DNA of 64,000 nucleotides. Source: an uncultured Rubrobacteraceae bacterium (GTDB lineage Bacteria > Actinomycetota > Rubrobacteria > Rubrobacterales > Rubrobacteraceae). The position numbers were made by a program, and so were the translations under genes. Below, in pieces: positions 1 through 8,062 of this stretch. Location: the NCBI GenBank assembly GCA_902806095.1, contig CADCVF010000042.1, forward strand, positions 30,288 through 94,287. The letters are read 5' to 3'. The notes under the pieces are model-generated. The model had not been told where the DNA came from. It ran no database searches and saw only the letters and a program-made list of their open reading frames with translations. Each line of letters begins with the position of its first letter. Position 1 is the first letter of the stretch.

Positions 1-77
1 ATAGGAATACAGGGGAGTCGCGTTCTGTTGGCGGGGATAGGCAGCGTGAACCTGTAGTTCGTCAGGAGCCTACGCGG

Positions 78-668
78 GTGATCGTCACCAGTGACGACGC
101 CTCGCTCCCCGACGGTTGCCACCCACGGCAGGTTGCCGGGCTCGTGATCTCCTTCGTCGATGCTTTCAACAGTGGGGATCAGGCGACGTTGTCCCGCATC
201 TTCTTCGTGTCCGAGGGCCCTAGTCCCCCTGATTTTGCGGAGAGGGGCTACGAGCCGTGGTCCTGGTACACCGTGGGCAAGGTGGAGGTAGGGGGCAAGA
301 TAGAGAGCAGCTTCGTTACCTACGATCAAGGCGAGCTGCTCCGCTACTTCGCCAAGCGACACAGAAAGGGAGAGCAACTGAGGCTGCTCAAGATCAGCCT
401 GACGCAGACGGGTCTGCTCGGTAAAGTCGACAACGTTGGCTTTGTCTACGTCCTGAACCGGACCGCCAGGGACCTGGAACCCGGCCTCGGTGGACCGGCT
501 CGGATAGCCTCGGGCCAAGGGGCTATCAACTGCAGGAACCGCCGCATCTTCGCCTGGCGCATGGATATGAAGGCCGAAGAGCGCCGTACGTCCCGCGAAG
601 CGGCCGACTGGCTCTGTACCGACCCGCCTAATTGGAAGCCGGGCAAGGCTGTCGTCGCGTGTACTTAA
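78..668 (+). CDS. Hypothetical protein, possible NTF2/SnoaL-like fold
   Basis: A 196-residue soluble protein starts at a GTG with an AGGAG ribosome-binding site about 8 bases upstream. Residues 20-42 (VISFVDAFNSGD and following) resemble the first helix of SnoaL/NTF2-like domains, in which a helix carrying an 'aN-x-GD' motif is followed by a curved sheet. The rest has no motif I recognise, and there is no signal peptide or membrane segment. Its stop codon is the first base triplet of an inverted-repeat element (668-789) that separates it from the convergent QueA-family gene. The fold assignment is a guess from a short motif; no function is proposed. Confidence 0.6.
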   Translation: MIVTSDDASLPDGCHPRQVAGLVISFVDAFNSGDQATLSRIFFVSEGPSPPDFAERGYEPWSWYTVGKVEVGGKIESSFVTYDQGELLRYFAKRHRKGEQLRLLKISLTQTGLLGKVDNVGFVYVLNRTARDLEPGLGGPARIASGQGAINCRNRRIFAWRMDMKAEERRTSREAADWLCTDPPNWKPGKAVVACT

Positions 669-789
669 GGCTTCAGGCAACAGGTGTCAGGTGGAGCCAA
701 TGTCGAGATGTTGTCAGGAGGAGTTTCGGATGGTGGGTGGAGCTCCTTTGTTGCGCAGGAGTCCGCCCGCCCTCTGAAACCTGAAGCCT
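668..789. repeat. Short interspersed element with inverted CCTGAAGCCT arms (copy 1)
   Basis: The arm AGGCTTCAGG (668-677) is matched by its exact reverse complement CCTGAAGCCT (780-789). The enclosed segment holds further CAGG/CCTG words. The 14-mer GAAACCTGAAGCCT at 776-789 recurs at 9671-9684. It occupies the gap between two convergent genes, overlapping both stop codons, so it may also act as a bidirectional terminator. Confidence 0.6.
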
Positions 790-1933
790 ACAAGATCAAG
801 TGCAGGTCCCCGAACTCGTGCCAGAGATATTCTTCCTTCAGGGCCTCGGAGTAGGCGACCTCGAGATGCTCCGTGCCCGAGGTGGCGAGGTGGCGCACCG
901 ATCCGCGTCCTGCGAGTGCCTGAAGCATCGACAGATGGGTCGAGCGCGGTTCGTGAAGTCCTGTCAGCATCGCGTCGACAGACCTTACGCCGCGCTCCGG
1001 GGTTATAAAGAGGTCCGTCCAGCCCTTGCCGGGATGGGTCGAGCCGTCCCTATCCGTGACCGTCTCGAGTGCGCGCACGACCGTTGTCCCGACGGCGACC
1101 ACACTGCGTCCCGCAGTGTGTGCCGTGTTGACCGCCTCCGCTGTCTCAGGTGGGACACGGTAGAACTCCTCATATGGTGGCTCGTCGTCTTCGAGGCTGG
1201 CGACGCCCGTGTGCAGTATGAGCGGCACGACCCTGACCCCTTTAGCGACGAGGCGGGTGATCAGATCCGGTGTGAACGCCCTGCCTGCCGAAGGCATCTC
1301 GGCGCTTCCTACCTCAGTGGCGTAGACCGTCTGGTAGTAGCTCGCCGGCCAGCTCTCCCTGACGTAGCGGTACCTGATGGGTGACCCGTACCTGTCCAGA
1401 TAATCATTAAAGCTAATAGACAGGTTTAGAGTCGAGATCCAGAGTCGGTTGGACCCCTCGCCCCTTTGCCGCTTCTCAGATAGATAAGGGGTTTGCAGGA
1501 CTATGCTGGCGCCATCCGGAAGTGCCAGGACCTGTCCTGGTTTACCGTCGAGCACAGGTTCATCGCCGGAAGATGTTCTCAATTCGACGACCCACAGGTC
1601 CGCAGGCAGGTGGGTCGAGAGGTGCACGGTAAGGGGCGTACCGTCTCTGCGCTCGGCGGGGAGCGCGGCGTTCATGGTGCCGCTTGTGTTGACGACGAGG
1701 GTATCGCCGGCTCTGAGAAACGCGGGGAGGTCGCCGAACCTGGAGTGGACGACGCTGTCGTCGTCAAGGTATGAGACCATCAGGCGTACTTCGTCGCGGC
1801 GCAGTCCTCGCGCCTCGGGCGGTTCGCCGGCCTCTAGCTCCTCGGGCAACTCGAAGTGCAACGGGGATGTCGCCTCGGGATAGTCGGGGAAGGTGTCTAG
1901 AGGTTCCAATGCTGCTGTAGTCGCGTCGAACAA
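788..1933 (-). CDS. queA: S-adenosylmethionine:tRNA ribosyltransferase-isomerase family protein
   Basis: This 381-residue protein belongs to the QueA family, which transfers and isomerises the ribosyl part of SAM onto 7-aminomethyl-7-deazaguanine in tRNA to give epoxyqueuosine. Family features visible are the N-terminal LHFELPEELEA segment, a GDTLVVNTSGTMNAALPA stretch matching the canonical 'LVFNdTRVipARL' region, and a C-terminal YSEALKEEYLWHEFGD end. It is about 40 residues longer than the E. coli enzyme, and the usual arginine of the 'TRV' motif is replaced (TSGT). No other queuosine gene is adjacent. It may therefore be an actinobacterial paralogue with a different substrate. The start is a TTG with GAGAGG upstream. 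Confidence 0.8.
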   Translation of the reverse strand: MFDATTAALEPLDTFPDYPEATSPLHFELPEELEAGEPPEARGLRRDEVRLMVSYLDDDSVVHSRFGDLPAFLRAGDTLVVNTSGTMNAALPAERRDGTPLTVHLSTHLPADLWVVELRTSSGDEPVLDGKPGQVLALPDGASIVLQTPYLSEKRQRGEGSNRLWISTLNLSISFNDYLDRYGSPIRYRYVRESWPASYYQTVYATEVGSAEMPSAGRAFTPDLITRLVAKGVRVVPLILHTGVASLEDDEPPYEEFYRVPPETAEAVNTAHTAGRSVVAVGTTVVRALETVTDRDGSTHPGKGWTDLFITPERGVRSVDAMLTGLHEPRSTHLSMLQALAGRGSVRHLATSGTEHLEVAYSEALKEEYLWHEFGDLHLIL

Positions 1934-1948
1934 TCTGGGCCTCTCGTT

Positions 1949-2677
1949 CTAGGAGTCCGCGGCGGTCGTGCCCACGCTCGTGGACAGCTCGCGTGCTTCG
2001 TAGCGTCCGCTCGGCAGGTCGCCAGTCAAGAGCTCGATGAAGCCAGGCACGCTCTCTTCGGGGAGCGGGCGGTCGCTGATATCCTCGTCTGGGAAGGCTT
2101 CCTGCTGCATCCTGGTACGCATGTCGCCGGGGTCGACGCGGTAGACGCGCAGCTCCGGGTTCTCGGCTGCGAGGATGTTGGAGAGCTGTTCCAGTGCGGC
2201 CTTGCTCGACCCGTATCCGCCCCAGCCTTCGTACGGCTCGACGGCGGCGTCGCTCGTGACGTTGATAATGCGCGCCTGTGGTTTCAGTTCCTTACTGAGT
2301 GCCTGGATGAGCGCGAGCGGTGAGATCACATTCTGGCGGTAGACCTCTTCGAGTACGTCGAGCGGGTAGTCGAGCAGCTCAGGCTGGGGGCTAGGGCCGA
2401 GGATGCTCGCGTTGTTGACGAGCGCGTCCACACCGCCGGCCTCGTTCGCCGCCTCAGAGATCGCAGCCCGATGCACTTCGTCGGCCACGTCGCCACGGAT
2501 GGCGGTGACGTGCGTATGCCTGGATAGCTCAGCGCGTGCGTTCTCCAGGGCTTCCTCGCCACGGGCGTCGATGATCAGGGCCCAGCCATCCTCGGCCAGG
2601 GTGCAGGCGAGCGCCAGGCCGAGGCCGCGCGACGCGCCCGTAATGATCGCTGTGCGATCCAAAGATTCTCCGGTCAT
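1949..2677 (-). CDS. Short-chain dehydrogenase/reductase
   Basis: A 242-residue classical SDR, predicted to be an NAD(P)-dependent oxidoreductase. The N-terminal Rossmann motif TGASRGLGLA binds the cofactor. NNAS follows near residue 90, a serine lies upstream of the catalytic Tyr, and YGSSKAA supplies the catalytic Y-x-x-x-K. The region after the active site includes PGDMRT, the usual 'PG' loop position. The ATG start has a strong AGGAGG upstream. It lies just upstream of queA on the same strand with a 15-base gap, so the two may be co-transcribed. The substrate cannot be told from sequence. Confidence 0.9.
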   Translation of the reverse strand: MTGESLDRTAIITGASRGLGLALACTLAEDGWALIIDARGEEALENARAELSRHTHVTAIRGDVADEVHRAAISEAANEAGGVDALVNNASILGPSPQPELLDYPLDVLEEVYRQNVISPLALIQALSKELKPQARIINVTSDAAVEPYEGWGGYGSSKAALEQLSNILAAENPELRVYRVDPGDMRTRMQQEAFPDEDISDRPLPEESVPGFIELLTGDLPSGRYEARELSTSVGTTAADS

Positions 2678-2776
2678 TGCGTATGCCTCCTGGTCTTGTT
2701 TGAATACAATGTATCGCCGTGACCGGCGCCAAGAAACGTCAGGAGGGACGGTTTTCGGCCTGTACTTTGGTACAGG

Positions 2777-3421
2777 TCAGGGAGCGTCTACGAGACCGCG
2801 GCGGACGGCTATTCTCGCCGCCTCGGTACGGTTCTGGGCTTCGAGCTTGGCGAGGATGGAGCCGACGTGGAACTTGACCGTCCGTTCGGAGATAAAGAGT
2901 TGTTCTGCGATCTCGGAGTTTTTCAGGCCGCTTGCGACGAGATCGAGCACCTCGAGTTCCCTGGGTGTGAGGCGGCGGTTCGAAGGGACGTTTCCCTCAG
3001 GGTCTATACGCTCGAGCAGCCGGTCCGCGACGGCAGGTTCGAGGAGGGAGCCTCCGGCCTGGACGGTGCGGATGGCGCCGAAGATCTCCTTTCGGGACGC
3101 GCCCTTGAGCAGGTAGCCGCGGGCTCCAGCTCGCAGAGAGCCGAGAATCCTCTCGTCCGAATCGTAGGCCGTAAAGACGACGGTGCGTGCGCGCGAACCC
3201 GCGTCGCGGAGTCTTTCGAGGGCTTGGACGCCGTCGGTCCCTGGCATTTCCAGATCCAGCAGTATCACATCAGGGTCAAGACTCTCTGCGAGCCTGACTA
3301 CCTCATCCCCGTCAGCTGCTTCGCCCACGACCTCGAAGTCAGGCTGGGTGGCTAGCACGGCGACGAGGCCCTCGCGCAGCATCGGGTGGTCGTCGGCGAC
3401 GAGGAGCCTGACCTTATCCAC
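2777..3421 (-). CDS. NarL/LuxR-family response regulator
   Basis: A 214-residue DNA-binding response regulator. The receiver domain (about 1-120) has acidic residues DDH near the start, the phospho-accepting Asp in LLDLEMPG, and a conserved Thr and Lys (YLLKGAS). A linker leads to a LuxR-type helix-turn-helix (about 148-210) with LTPRELEVL and SERTVKFHV. The GTG start overlaps the stop of the upstream histidine kinase by 8 bases, so the two form a coupled two-component system. The target genes are unknown; the LtrA gene diverging upstream of the kinase is one possibility. Confidence 0.93.
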   Translation of the reverse strand: MDKVRLLVADDHPMLREGLVAVLATQPDFEVVGEAADGDEVVRLAESLDPDVILLDLEMPGTDGVQALERLRDAGSRARTVVFTAYDSDERILGSLRAGARGYLLKGASRKEIFGAIRTVQAGGSLLEPAVADRLLERIDPEGNVPSNRRLTPRELEVLDLVASGLKNSEIAEQLFISERTVKFHVGSILAKLEAQNRTEAARIAVRRGLVDAP

Positions 3422-4607
3422 CCTGGAGTCCTTCGAGCGGCACGGTGACCTCGATTCGGGTTCCCTCGCCTGGGCTACTCTCTATCGACAGGGAGCCGCC
3501 CAGCATCTCCACCCTCTCCCTCATGCCGACGATGCCGTGCCGATCATCCGGGGTACAGGTGGGGTCGAAACCGTGGCCGTCGTCTTTGACGAGGAGTTGC
3601 ACCGCTCCTGGTGTGGCCACGAGCCTGACCGTCACACGGCCCGCGGCCGCGTGGCCGGCGATGTTGGTGAGAGCCTCCTGGCAGACGCGGTAGAGGGCGA
3701 CCTCGACCCGCGGCGGGAGCGGGCGGCTGCCGTTCACGGTCCCGAACCTCGTGGCCACGCCCGTCTCCACTTCCCAGCGGTCGACGAGAGTCTTCAGCGC
3801 TTCTGGCAGCGAGCGGCCTTCGAGTGGAGCGGCACGGAGGTCGAGGACCGAGCGACGCGCCTCATCGAGGTTGGCCCTGGTAAGCGAGAGGGCGCGGCGC
3901 AGCGGTTCGCGGGCGCGCTCGGCGCCTGACTCCTCGTCGAGTAAGGCTTCGGCCGACTCGAGTTGGAGCCCCGTGGCGGTAAGCCCCTGGGCGAGGGTAT
4001 CGTGGATCTCACGGGCCAGGCGGTTGCGCTCCTCGACGGCGCCGAGCCTGGTGCTACGGTCGAAGAGGCTGGCCCGCTCGACGGCGATGGCCAGCAGGTC
4101 GCCTATGGTGGAGAGAAGCTGCAGGTCTTCGGGTAAGAGACCTCGCCATTGGGGGCTCGCGACGTTCATGACGCCGAGCTTCTTCTGCCCGGCGTAGAGG
4201 GGGATACTTGCGTGGTAGCGCAGGCCCCCCGTGCCGTCGACCAGGCCTTTGAGACGGGTGCAAGTCAGGACGTTTACGTTGGCAGCGCCCTCCAGGTCAC
4301 CCTTCTTGTAGGTGTCGAGGCAATAACAGTAGCCCGAGCCATCCATGCGGCGCGGGTCATCAGCGAGGGCCGGAGGGAGGTTGCGGGCCGCGGCGAGGTA
4401 GGGCTCCGGGGAAGAATCGTCCACGAGCCAGATCCAGGCCGTACGCAAGCCCAGTAGCTCGGCTACCTGCGACAAAGTGAATCCGAGCGCCTCACCCAGC
4501 TCGACAGAGCGGTTGAGCTCGCGCGCTATCTCGTTGAGCACCGAGAGCTCGTGGTTGAGCCGCTGCAGGTCTCTGGTCTCTTGCGCCTCAGAAGCATCTG
4601 CCATCAC
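3414..4607 (-). CDS. GAF-domain sensor histidine kinase (NarL-partner type)
   Basis: A 397-residue cytoplasmic sensor kinase. A short coiled N-terminus (about 10-40) is followed by a GAF domain (about 45-185) holding several cysteines and histidines (GYCYCL, LTCTRL), which could bind a ligand or cofactor. The HisKA_3 dimerisation/phosphoacceptor domain has [10 protein letters not shown] with the phospho-His. The HATPase_c domain has [12 protein letters not shown] (N box) and DDGHGFD plus GIVGMRERV (G boxes). No membrane segments are present, so sensing is probably intracellular, as in DevS/NreB-like kinases. The start is GTG 4607 or ATG 4604, behind GGAGG. Confidence 0.92.
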   Translation of the reverse strand: MMADASEAQETRDLQRLNHELSVLNEIARELNRSVELGEALGFTLSQVAELLGLRTAWIWLVDDSSPEPYLAAARNLPPALADDPRRMDGSGYCYCLDTYKKGDLEGAANVNVLTCTRLKGLVDGTGGLRYHASIPLYAGQKKLGVMNVASPQWRGLLPEDLQLLSTIGDLLAIAVERASLFDRSTRLGAVEERNRLAREIHDTLAQGLTATGLQLESAEALLDEESGAERAREPLRRALSLTRANLDEARRSVLDLRAAPLEGRSLPEALKTLVDRWEVETGVATRFGTVNGSRPLPPRVEVALYRVCQEALTNIAGHAAAGRVTVRLVATPGAVQLLVKDDGHGFDPTCTPDDRHGIVGMRERVEMLGGSLSIESSPGEGTRIEVTVPLEGLQGG

Positions 4608-4732
4608 GCCGCACCTCCTCTTGCGGGAGTTTAGCAGCGGGATACGACAACAGGGCTTGAAACTAGCCGTTCGGGTGATGTGCTGCCCCCACGACGAATG
4701 TAGAGTGGGACGAACGTTTCTAGCGGGAGGTC

Positions 4733-6013
4733 TTGGATGTTAGCCAGGAGCATCAGGGTCGGCAGAGCATGGCTGGTTTTCGATGGCTGAATTGGAGGGG
4801 TGGTGTGAGAGACCTCAGTGAGCCCGAAGGCCTGAGGGCCCGGCTGTTACGCCCACAGGTATTGCGCGATCCTTCCGAAGATAACCGTACCTCGACCTGG
4901 CTCGAGTTGTTCTTCGACCTCTGCTTCGTCGTTGCTGTCGCGGCGCTCGCCAAGGGACTGCACGACGACCCGACGTTCGGCGGCGCGTTGCGCTTCGCCG
5001 CCTTTTTCATACCCGTGTGGTGGGCGTGGATGGGCTTCACCTGGTACGCGACCGCCTTCGACAACGACGACGTTGTCTACCGGACGGCGTTGCTAGGGGC
5101 GATGCTCTGCATACTCTGGCTGGCCGCGTCTATCTACGGCCTCTACGAAGGAGAGACCGCCAGCTTCGTGCTTGCCTATGTGGCGATGAAGCTGCTGCTC
5201 GTGGGGCTCTACGCCAGGGCGTGGCGCGACGCGACGAACGTCCGTCACTTCGCAGGCCTGTACGCGATCGGGAACGCGGTCGGGGCGACGATCTGGCTGT
5301 CTTCGTTGCTAGTGCCCGTCCCTGGAAGGTATGGTATCTGGGCGCTGGCGCTACTCGTGGAGATCCTTACGCCGATGATGGCGGTGAGCGTAGCCTATCG
5401 GGGGACGTCCTACGCGCCAAGGGTCTTCCATCCCGAACACATCCCCGAGCGCTACGGTCTGTTCACCCTGATCGTGCTCGGCGAGTCGGTCCTCGCTGTG
5501 GCCGCGGGGACGGCAGGGACAGGATGGTATCCCGCTGCCGTGGCGACGGGGATATTCGGGTTCGTGATCGCCGCCTGCATCTGGTGGCTCTACTTCGACT
5601 ACGTCGGGTCTTCGGGACTCCAGATCAGCCCGCGCGCCTCTTTCTACTGGGGTTACGGGCACCTCCCGATCTACGCCGGCATCGCCGCCTCTGGCGTTGG
5701 CATCCTGCTCGCCATCGAGGGTGCCGCCGAAACGACGGCGCATGGAGACCTCGGCGGCCTGGCGATCCTGGGCGGCGGCCTGGCGATCTATCTGCTGGCC
5801 GTAAGCTTTATCCACTGGGTGAACCGGGGTTCGCTGGACGACCGCGCTCTCTTCGCCAGGCTCGCAACCGCCGCGTTCCTGATTCTCCTCGTACCACTCG
5901 GCTTTTTCATTTCCCCGCTCGTCTTCGCCGCCCTCACCGCCCTCGCCCTGCTCGCCCTGACGACCTACGAGACGATCAGCACGGACGTGCCAGGGGATCC
6001 TCCAGCAGGATAG
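4733..6013 (+). CDS. Low temperature requirement protein A (LtrA) family membrane protein
   Basis: A 426-residue polytopic membrane protein of the LtrA family. The motif TSTWLELFFDLCFVVAVA just before the first transmembrane helix is the family signature, and roughly ten hydrophobic helices follow. A second hallmark is GESVLAVAAG near residue 250. The physiological role of the family is poorly known; it was named from a Listeria cold-growth mutant. The start shown is a TTG preceded by GGGAGG at good spacing. The later ATG at 4769 has no clear ribosome-binding site. It diverges from the two-component genes. Confidence 0.88.
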   Translation: MDVSQEHQGRQSMAGFRWLNWRGGVRDLSEPEGLRARLLRPQVLRDPSEDNRTSTWLELFFDLCFVVAVAALAKGLHDDPTFGGALRFAAFFIPVWWAWMGFTWYATAFDNDDVVYRTALLGAMLCILWLAASIYGLYEGETASFVLAYVAMKLLLVGLYARAWRDATNVRHFAGLYAIGNAVGATIWLSSLLVPVPGRYGIWALALLVEILTPMMAVSVAYRGTSYAPRVFHPEHIPERYGLFTLIVLGESVLAVAAGTAGTGWYPAAVATGIFGFVIAACIWWLYFDYVGSSGLQISPRASFYWGYGHLPIYAGIAASGVGILLAIEGAAETTAHGDLGGLAILGGGLAIYLLAVSFIHWVNRGSLDDRALFARLATAAFLILLVPLGFFISPLVFAALTALALLALTTYETISTDVPGDPPAG

Positions 6014-6048
6014 GGCAGTAGAGACCTGCCAGGCACTGCGTGGCGGTT

Positions 6049-6720
6049 CTACTCAGGCTTGTGCCTGACCCACCAAAGCCTGAGAAGGTAGGCGAGTAGC
6101 GCAAGCGCCACGAGGGCGATGACGCCGTAGCCGAGGGACCTCACGATGGCGAGCAACTCCTCCCAATACTGGCCGAAGATGTAGCCGACCAGCGAGTAGG
6201 CCACGGCCCACACGACGCCTGCTGCCAGGTTATAGGGGAGGAACCTATGGTATTTCATCCTGGTTACCCCGGCGAAGAGTGGGGTCATACTGCGCAGGCC
6301 AGGCCCGAAGCGTCCGACGAAGACGGTCTTCCCACCGTGCGCGTCGAAGTAGCGTTCTACCCTGTCGAGACTCTTCTCGCTGACCAGGAAGTGGAGGAAA
6401 CGCATCTTCAGGATGCGGTAGATCATTGGCCTGCCGCCGATGCGTCCGATCCAATACACGGAGTTGTCGGAGATAAAGGCCCCAGCGAAGCCGCTTAGCA
6501 TCACCAGCGGGAGCGCGAGTTGTCCGCCGTTGGCGAACAACCCGCCTGCCAGTAGGACGATATCTCCCGAAGCAGGCAGACCGAAGTTATCCAGTGCCGC
6601 CCCGAATAGAATGACGAGGTAGCCGTGGGCTATGAGCAGGTCCGTTACGAAACCCAGTACAGCACTGGGAGAACTCGGGATGGATCCGATGAAGTCCAGA
6701 AGGCTTTCCATGCGCCGCAC
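6049..6720 (-). CDS. DedA/SNARE-associated family membrane protein
   Basis: A 223-residue inner-membrane protein of the DedA (VTT) family, members of which flip or recycle undecaprenyl-phosphate or phospholipids. Visible family marks are the N-terminal LFGAALDNFGLPASGDIVLLAGG segment region (acidic residue and G-x-P-x-S), the FVGRFGPGLRSMTPLFAGV motif with its re-entrant helix and conserved arginines, and NLAAGVVWAVAYSLVGYIFG. About five hydrophobic segments are present. The start lies 9 bases from a 42-bp perfect palindrome (6729-6770). Two start codons, ATG 6720 and ATG 6711, are possible. Confidence 0.9.
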   Translation of the reverse strand: MRRMESLLDFIGSIPSSPSAVLGFVTDLLIAHGYLVILFGAALDNFGLPASGDIVLLAGGLFANGGQLALPLVMLSGFAGAFISDNSVYWIGRIGGRPMIYRILKMRFLHFLVSEKSLDRVERYFDAHGGKTVFVGRFGPGLRSMTPLFAGVTRMKYHRFLPYNLAAGVVWAVAYSLVGYIFGQYWEELLAIVRSLGYGVIALVALALLAYLLRLWWVRHKPE

Positions 6721-6728
6721 GGGTTATA

Positions 6729-6770
6729 CCATGCTGGATAGGAAAGGGTACCCTTTCCTATCCAGCATGG
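6729..6770. repeat. Perfect 42-bp palindrome
   Basis: The 21 bases from 6729 are exactly mirrored by the reverse complement up to 6770, centred on GGTACC. It lies immediately upstream of the dedA-family start and immediately before the dispersed structured repeat at 6771. Transcribed from either strand it would give a very stable cruciform or hairpin. Confidence 0.85.
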
Positions 6771-6890
6771 TCAGCATTTCAGCACGCTCAGGCTTTGCCT
6801 CCGCTAGTCAGCATTTCAGCCGGGTCTTGCATAAGCTGAAATGCTGACTAGCGCCCGACAGGGCGCGTGCTGACTTGCTGAAATGCTGAT
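6771..6890. repeat. Structured dispersed repeat, AGTCAGCATTTCAGC family (copy 1)
   Basis: This contains a perfect 17-bp inverted repeat, CTAGTCAGCATTTCAGC (6804-6820) against 6835-6851. It also contains a hairpin GCGCCC-gaca-GGGCGC (6851-6866) followed by GTGCTGACTTGCTGAAA. A second copy lies at 62270-62455, where the hairpin stem is GCCGCC/GGCGGC. The whole block ends four bases before the -35 box of the cobalamin operon promoter. Confidence 0.75.
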
Positions 6891-6893
6891 GTG

Positions 6894-6922
6894 TTGACGC
6901 GCGTTGGCAGCCCAGCTATGCT
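6894..6922 (+). promoter_or_regulatory. Sigma70-like promoter of the cobalamin operon
   Basis: TTGACG (6894-6899) and TATGCT (6917-6922) are separated by 17 bases, close to the housekeeping consensus. Transcription would begin about 6929, just before the riboswitch aptamer. No competing promoter is visible between here and cbtB. Confidence 0.7.
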
Positions 6923-6929
6923 GCTCCAG

Positions 6930-7085
6930 ACAAGCAGGGGGTGAAAGGGCCCAGGAAGCCGGTGCGAGTCCGGCACGGTCCCGCCACTGTAACCGGGGAG
7001 CGAACCCGAAGAGGCCACCGCCGCCGCGGGAAGGTAGGGTTAGCAGAGAGCCGGGAGTCAGGAGACTGGCCTTTCGCCCGTGAGC
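6930..7085 (+). promoter_or_regulatory. Cobalamin (B12) riboswitch
   Basis: The leader carries the conserved pieces of the adenosylcobalamin aptamer in order: GGTGAAAG-type start, GAAGCCGGTGCGAGTCCGGC stem-loop, the core GCCACTGTAACCGGG, and the B12 box AGTCAGGAGACTGGCC at about 7053-7070. It sits 35-190 bases upstream of cbtB and all the cobalamin genes, so it presumably lowers expression of transport and synthesis when B12 is plentiful. Whether it acts on transcription or translation is not clear; the ribosome-binding site of cbtB lies 40 bases past the B12 box. Confidence 0.93.
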
Positions 7086-7121
7086 CCAAACCGGGGCGAG
7101 GACCCCGAGAAGGAGGCATCG

Positions 7122-7331
7122 ATGGAGAAGACCCTCGGGCGGAGACATCCTTCGACCCTGCCGCTGTGGAGCTTGCTCGTCCTCGCTCTGTTGCTCCTTG
7201 CGCTGTTAGTGCTCCTATCGGCAAGCGGGGCCCTGCTCGCACCGCTCCTGGGGCAGGCTGCCGGCCCCTTCGATTACCTGCACGAGTTCGCCCACGACGG
7301 GCGGCACCTGCTCGGCGTTCCCTGCCACTAG
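7122..7331 (+). CDS. cbtB: Cobalt transporter subunit CbtB
   Basis: A 69-residue protein with one transmembrane helix (about residues 15-40) and the CbtB signature at the C-terminus, DYLHEFAHDGRHLLGVPCH. Several His plus a terminal Cys-His there are suited to binding cobalt. CbtB works with CbtA as a predicted cobalt uptake system that is commonly placed under B12 riboswitches. The ATG at 7122 is chosen over an upstream in-frame GTG at 7080 because AGGAGG lies at 7111-7116 and the upstream stretch overlaps the riboswitch. cbtA follows 8 bases later. Confidence 0.92.
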   Translation: MEKTLGRRHPSTLPLWSLLVLALLLLALLVLLSASGALLAPLLGQAAGPFDYLHEFAHDGRHLLGVPCH

Positions 7332-7339
7332 AGTATCCC

Positions 7340-8062
7340 GTGGTCTCGGCATACCTGCGCCGCGGCATGGCCGCCGGGCTGCTCGCCGGGCTGCTCGCCG
7401 GCCTCTTCGCCTTCTTCGTCGGAGAGCCCATCCTCGACCGGACGATAGCGCTGGAGGAATCGGCCCATGTGCATGCTCCTGGGGGCGGAGGAGGGGACGA
7501 AGAGATCTTCTCCCGCCCGACCCAGAAGGTCGGCCTGTTTTTCGCCACGGGGCTCTTCGGGGTGACGGTGGGTGGGGTATTCGGTATCGTCTACGCGTAC
7601 TTCCGCGAACGCCTGGCCGCTGGCAGCGATCTCAAACGCAGCATCTCCCTGGCCGGCGCGATCTTTGCGGGGGCGTTCCTGGTTCCCTTCCTGAAGTATC
7701 CGGCCAACCCGCCGTCCATCGGTGACCCTTCGACCATAAGGGAGCGCACCGCGGCCTACTTCACACTCGTCGCCCTCTCGCTTCTGGCCATACTCATCGC
7801 CTGGCTCGCCGCCAGGACGCTGGAGGCCCGCGGTGTCGGCGCCTCGCGCCGACGTTTGACGGTCGGCGCTGGTCTGGTCGTCGTCGTTGGCGTGCTGTTC
7901 TTACTCTTGCCTGCTGCGCCATCAGCTGATGGGTTCCCGTCAGGGACGCTCTGGGCTTTCAGGCTCTCATCGTTCGGTACCCAGCTGGTCTTCTGGGCTG
8001 GTCTAGGACTACTCTTCGGGGTGCTGTGCGAGCGTGCAAGGAAGAAGGGCGTGACGGCTTGA
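7340..8062 (+). CDS. cbtA: Cobalt transporter subunit CbtA
   Basis: A membrane protein of about 240 residues with five to six predicted helices. It begins AYLRRGMAAGLLAGLLAGLFAF, a typical CbtA first helix, and has a periplasmic histidine-containing loop (AHVHAPGG) after it. Small conserved helix patterns such as GVFGIVYAYFRERL follow. It forms the cobalt uptake system with CbtB. The GTG at 7340 is taken as start because the family begins right before 'LRRG'; the longer reading frame back to 6941 merely reads through the riboswitch. Its TGA overlaps the TTG start of cobQ. Confidence 0.9.
   Translation: MVSAYLRRGMAAGLLAGLLAGLFAFFVGEPILDRTIALEESAHVHAPGGGGGDEEIFSRPTQKVGLFFATGLFGVTVGGVFGIVYAYFRERLAAGSDLKRSISLAGAIFAGAFLVPFLKYPANPPSIGDPSTIRERTAAYFTLVALSLLAILIAWLAARTLEARGVGASRRRLTVGAGLVVVVGVLFLLLPAAPSADGFPSGTLWAFRLSSFGTQLVFWAGLGLLFGVLCERARKKGVTA

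Noticed and set aside
6771..6890. CRISPR array
   Set aside because: Repeats are inverted and irregularly spaced, there are no uniform spacers and no cas genes in the window.
6941..7339. Long in-frame extension upstream of cbtA
   Set aside because: It reads through the riboswitch and cbtB in another frame; composition is Arg/Pro-rich and unlike CbtA. GTG 7340 fits the family start.
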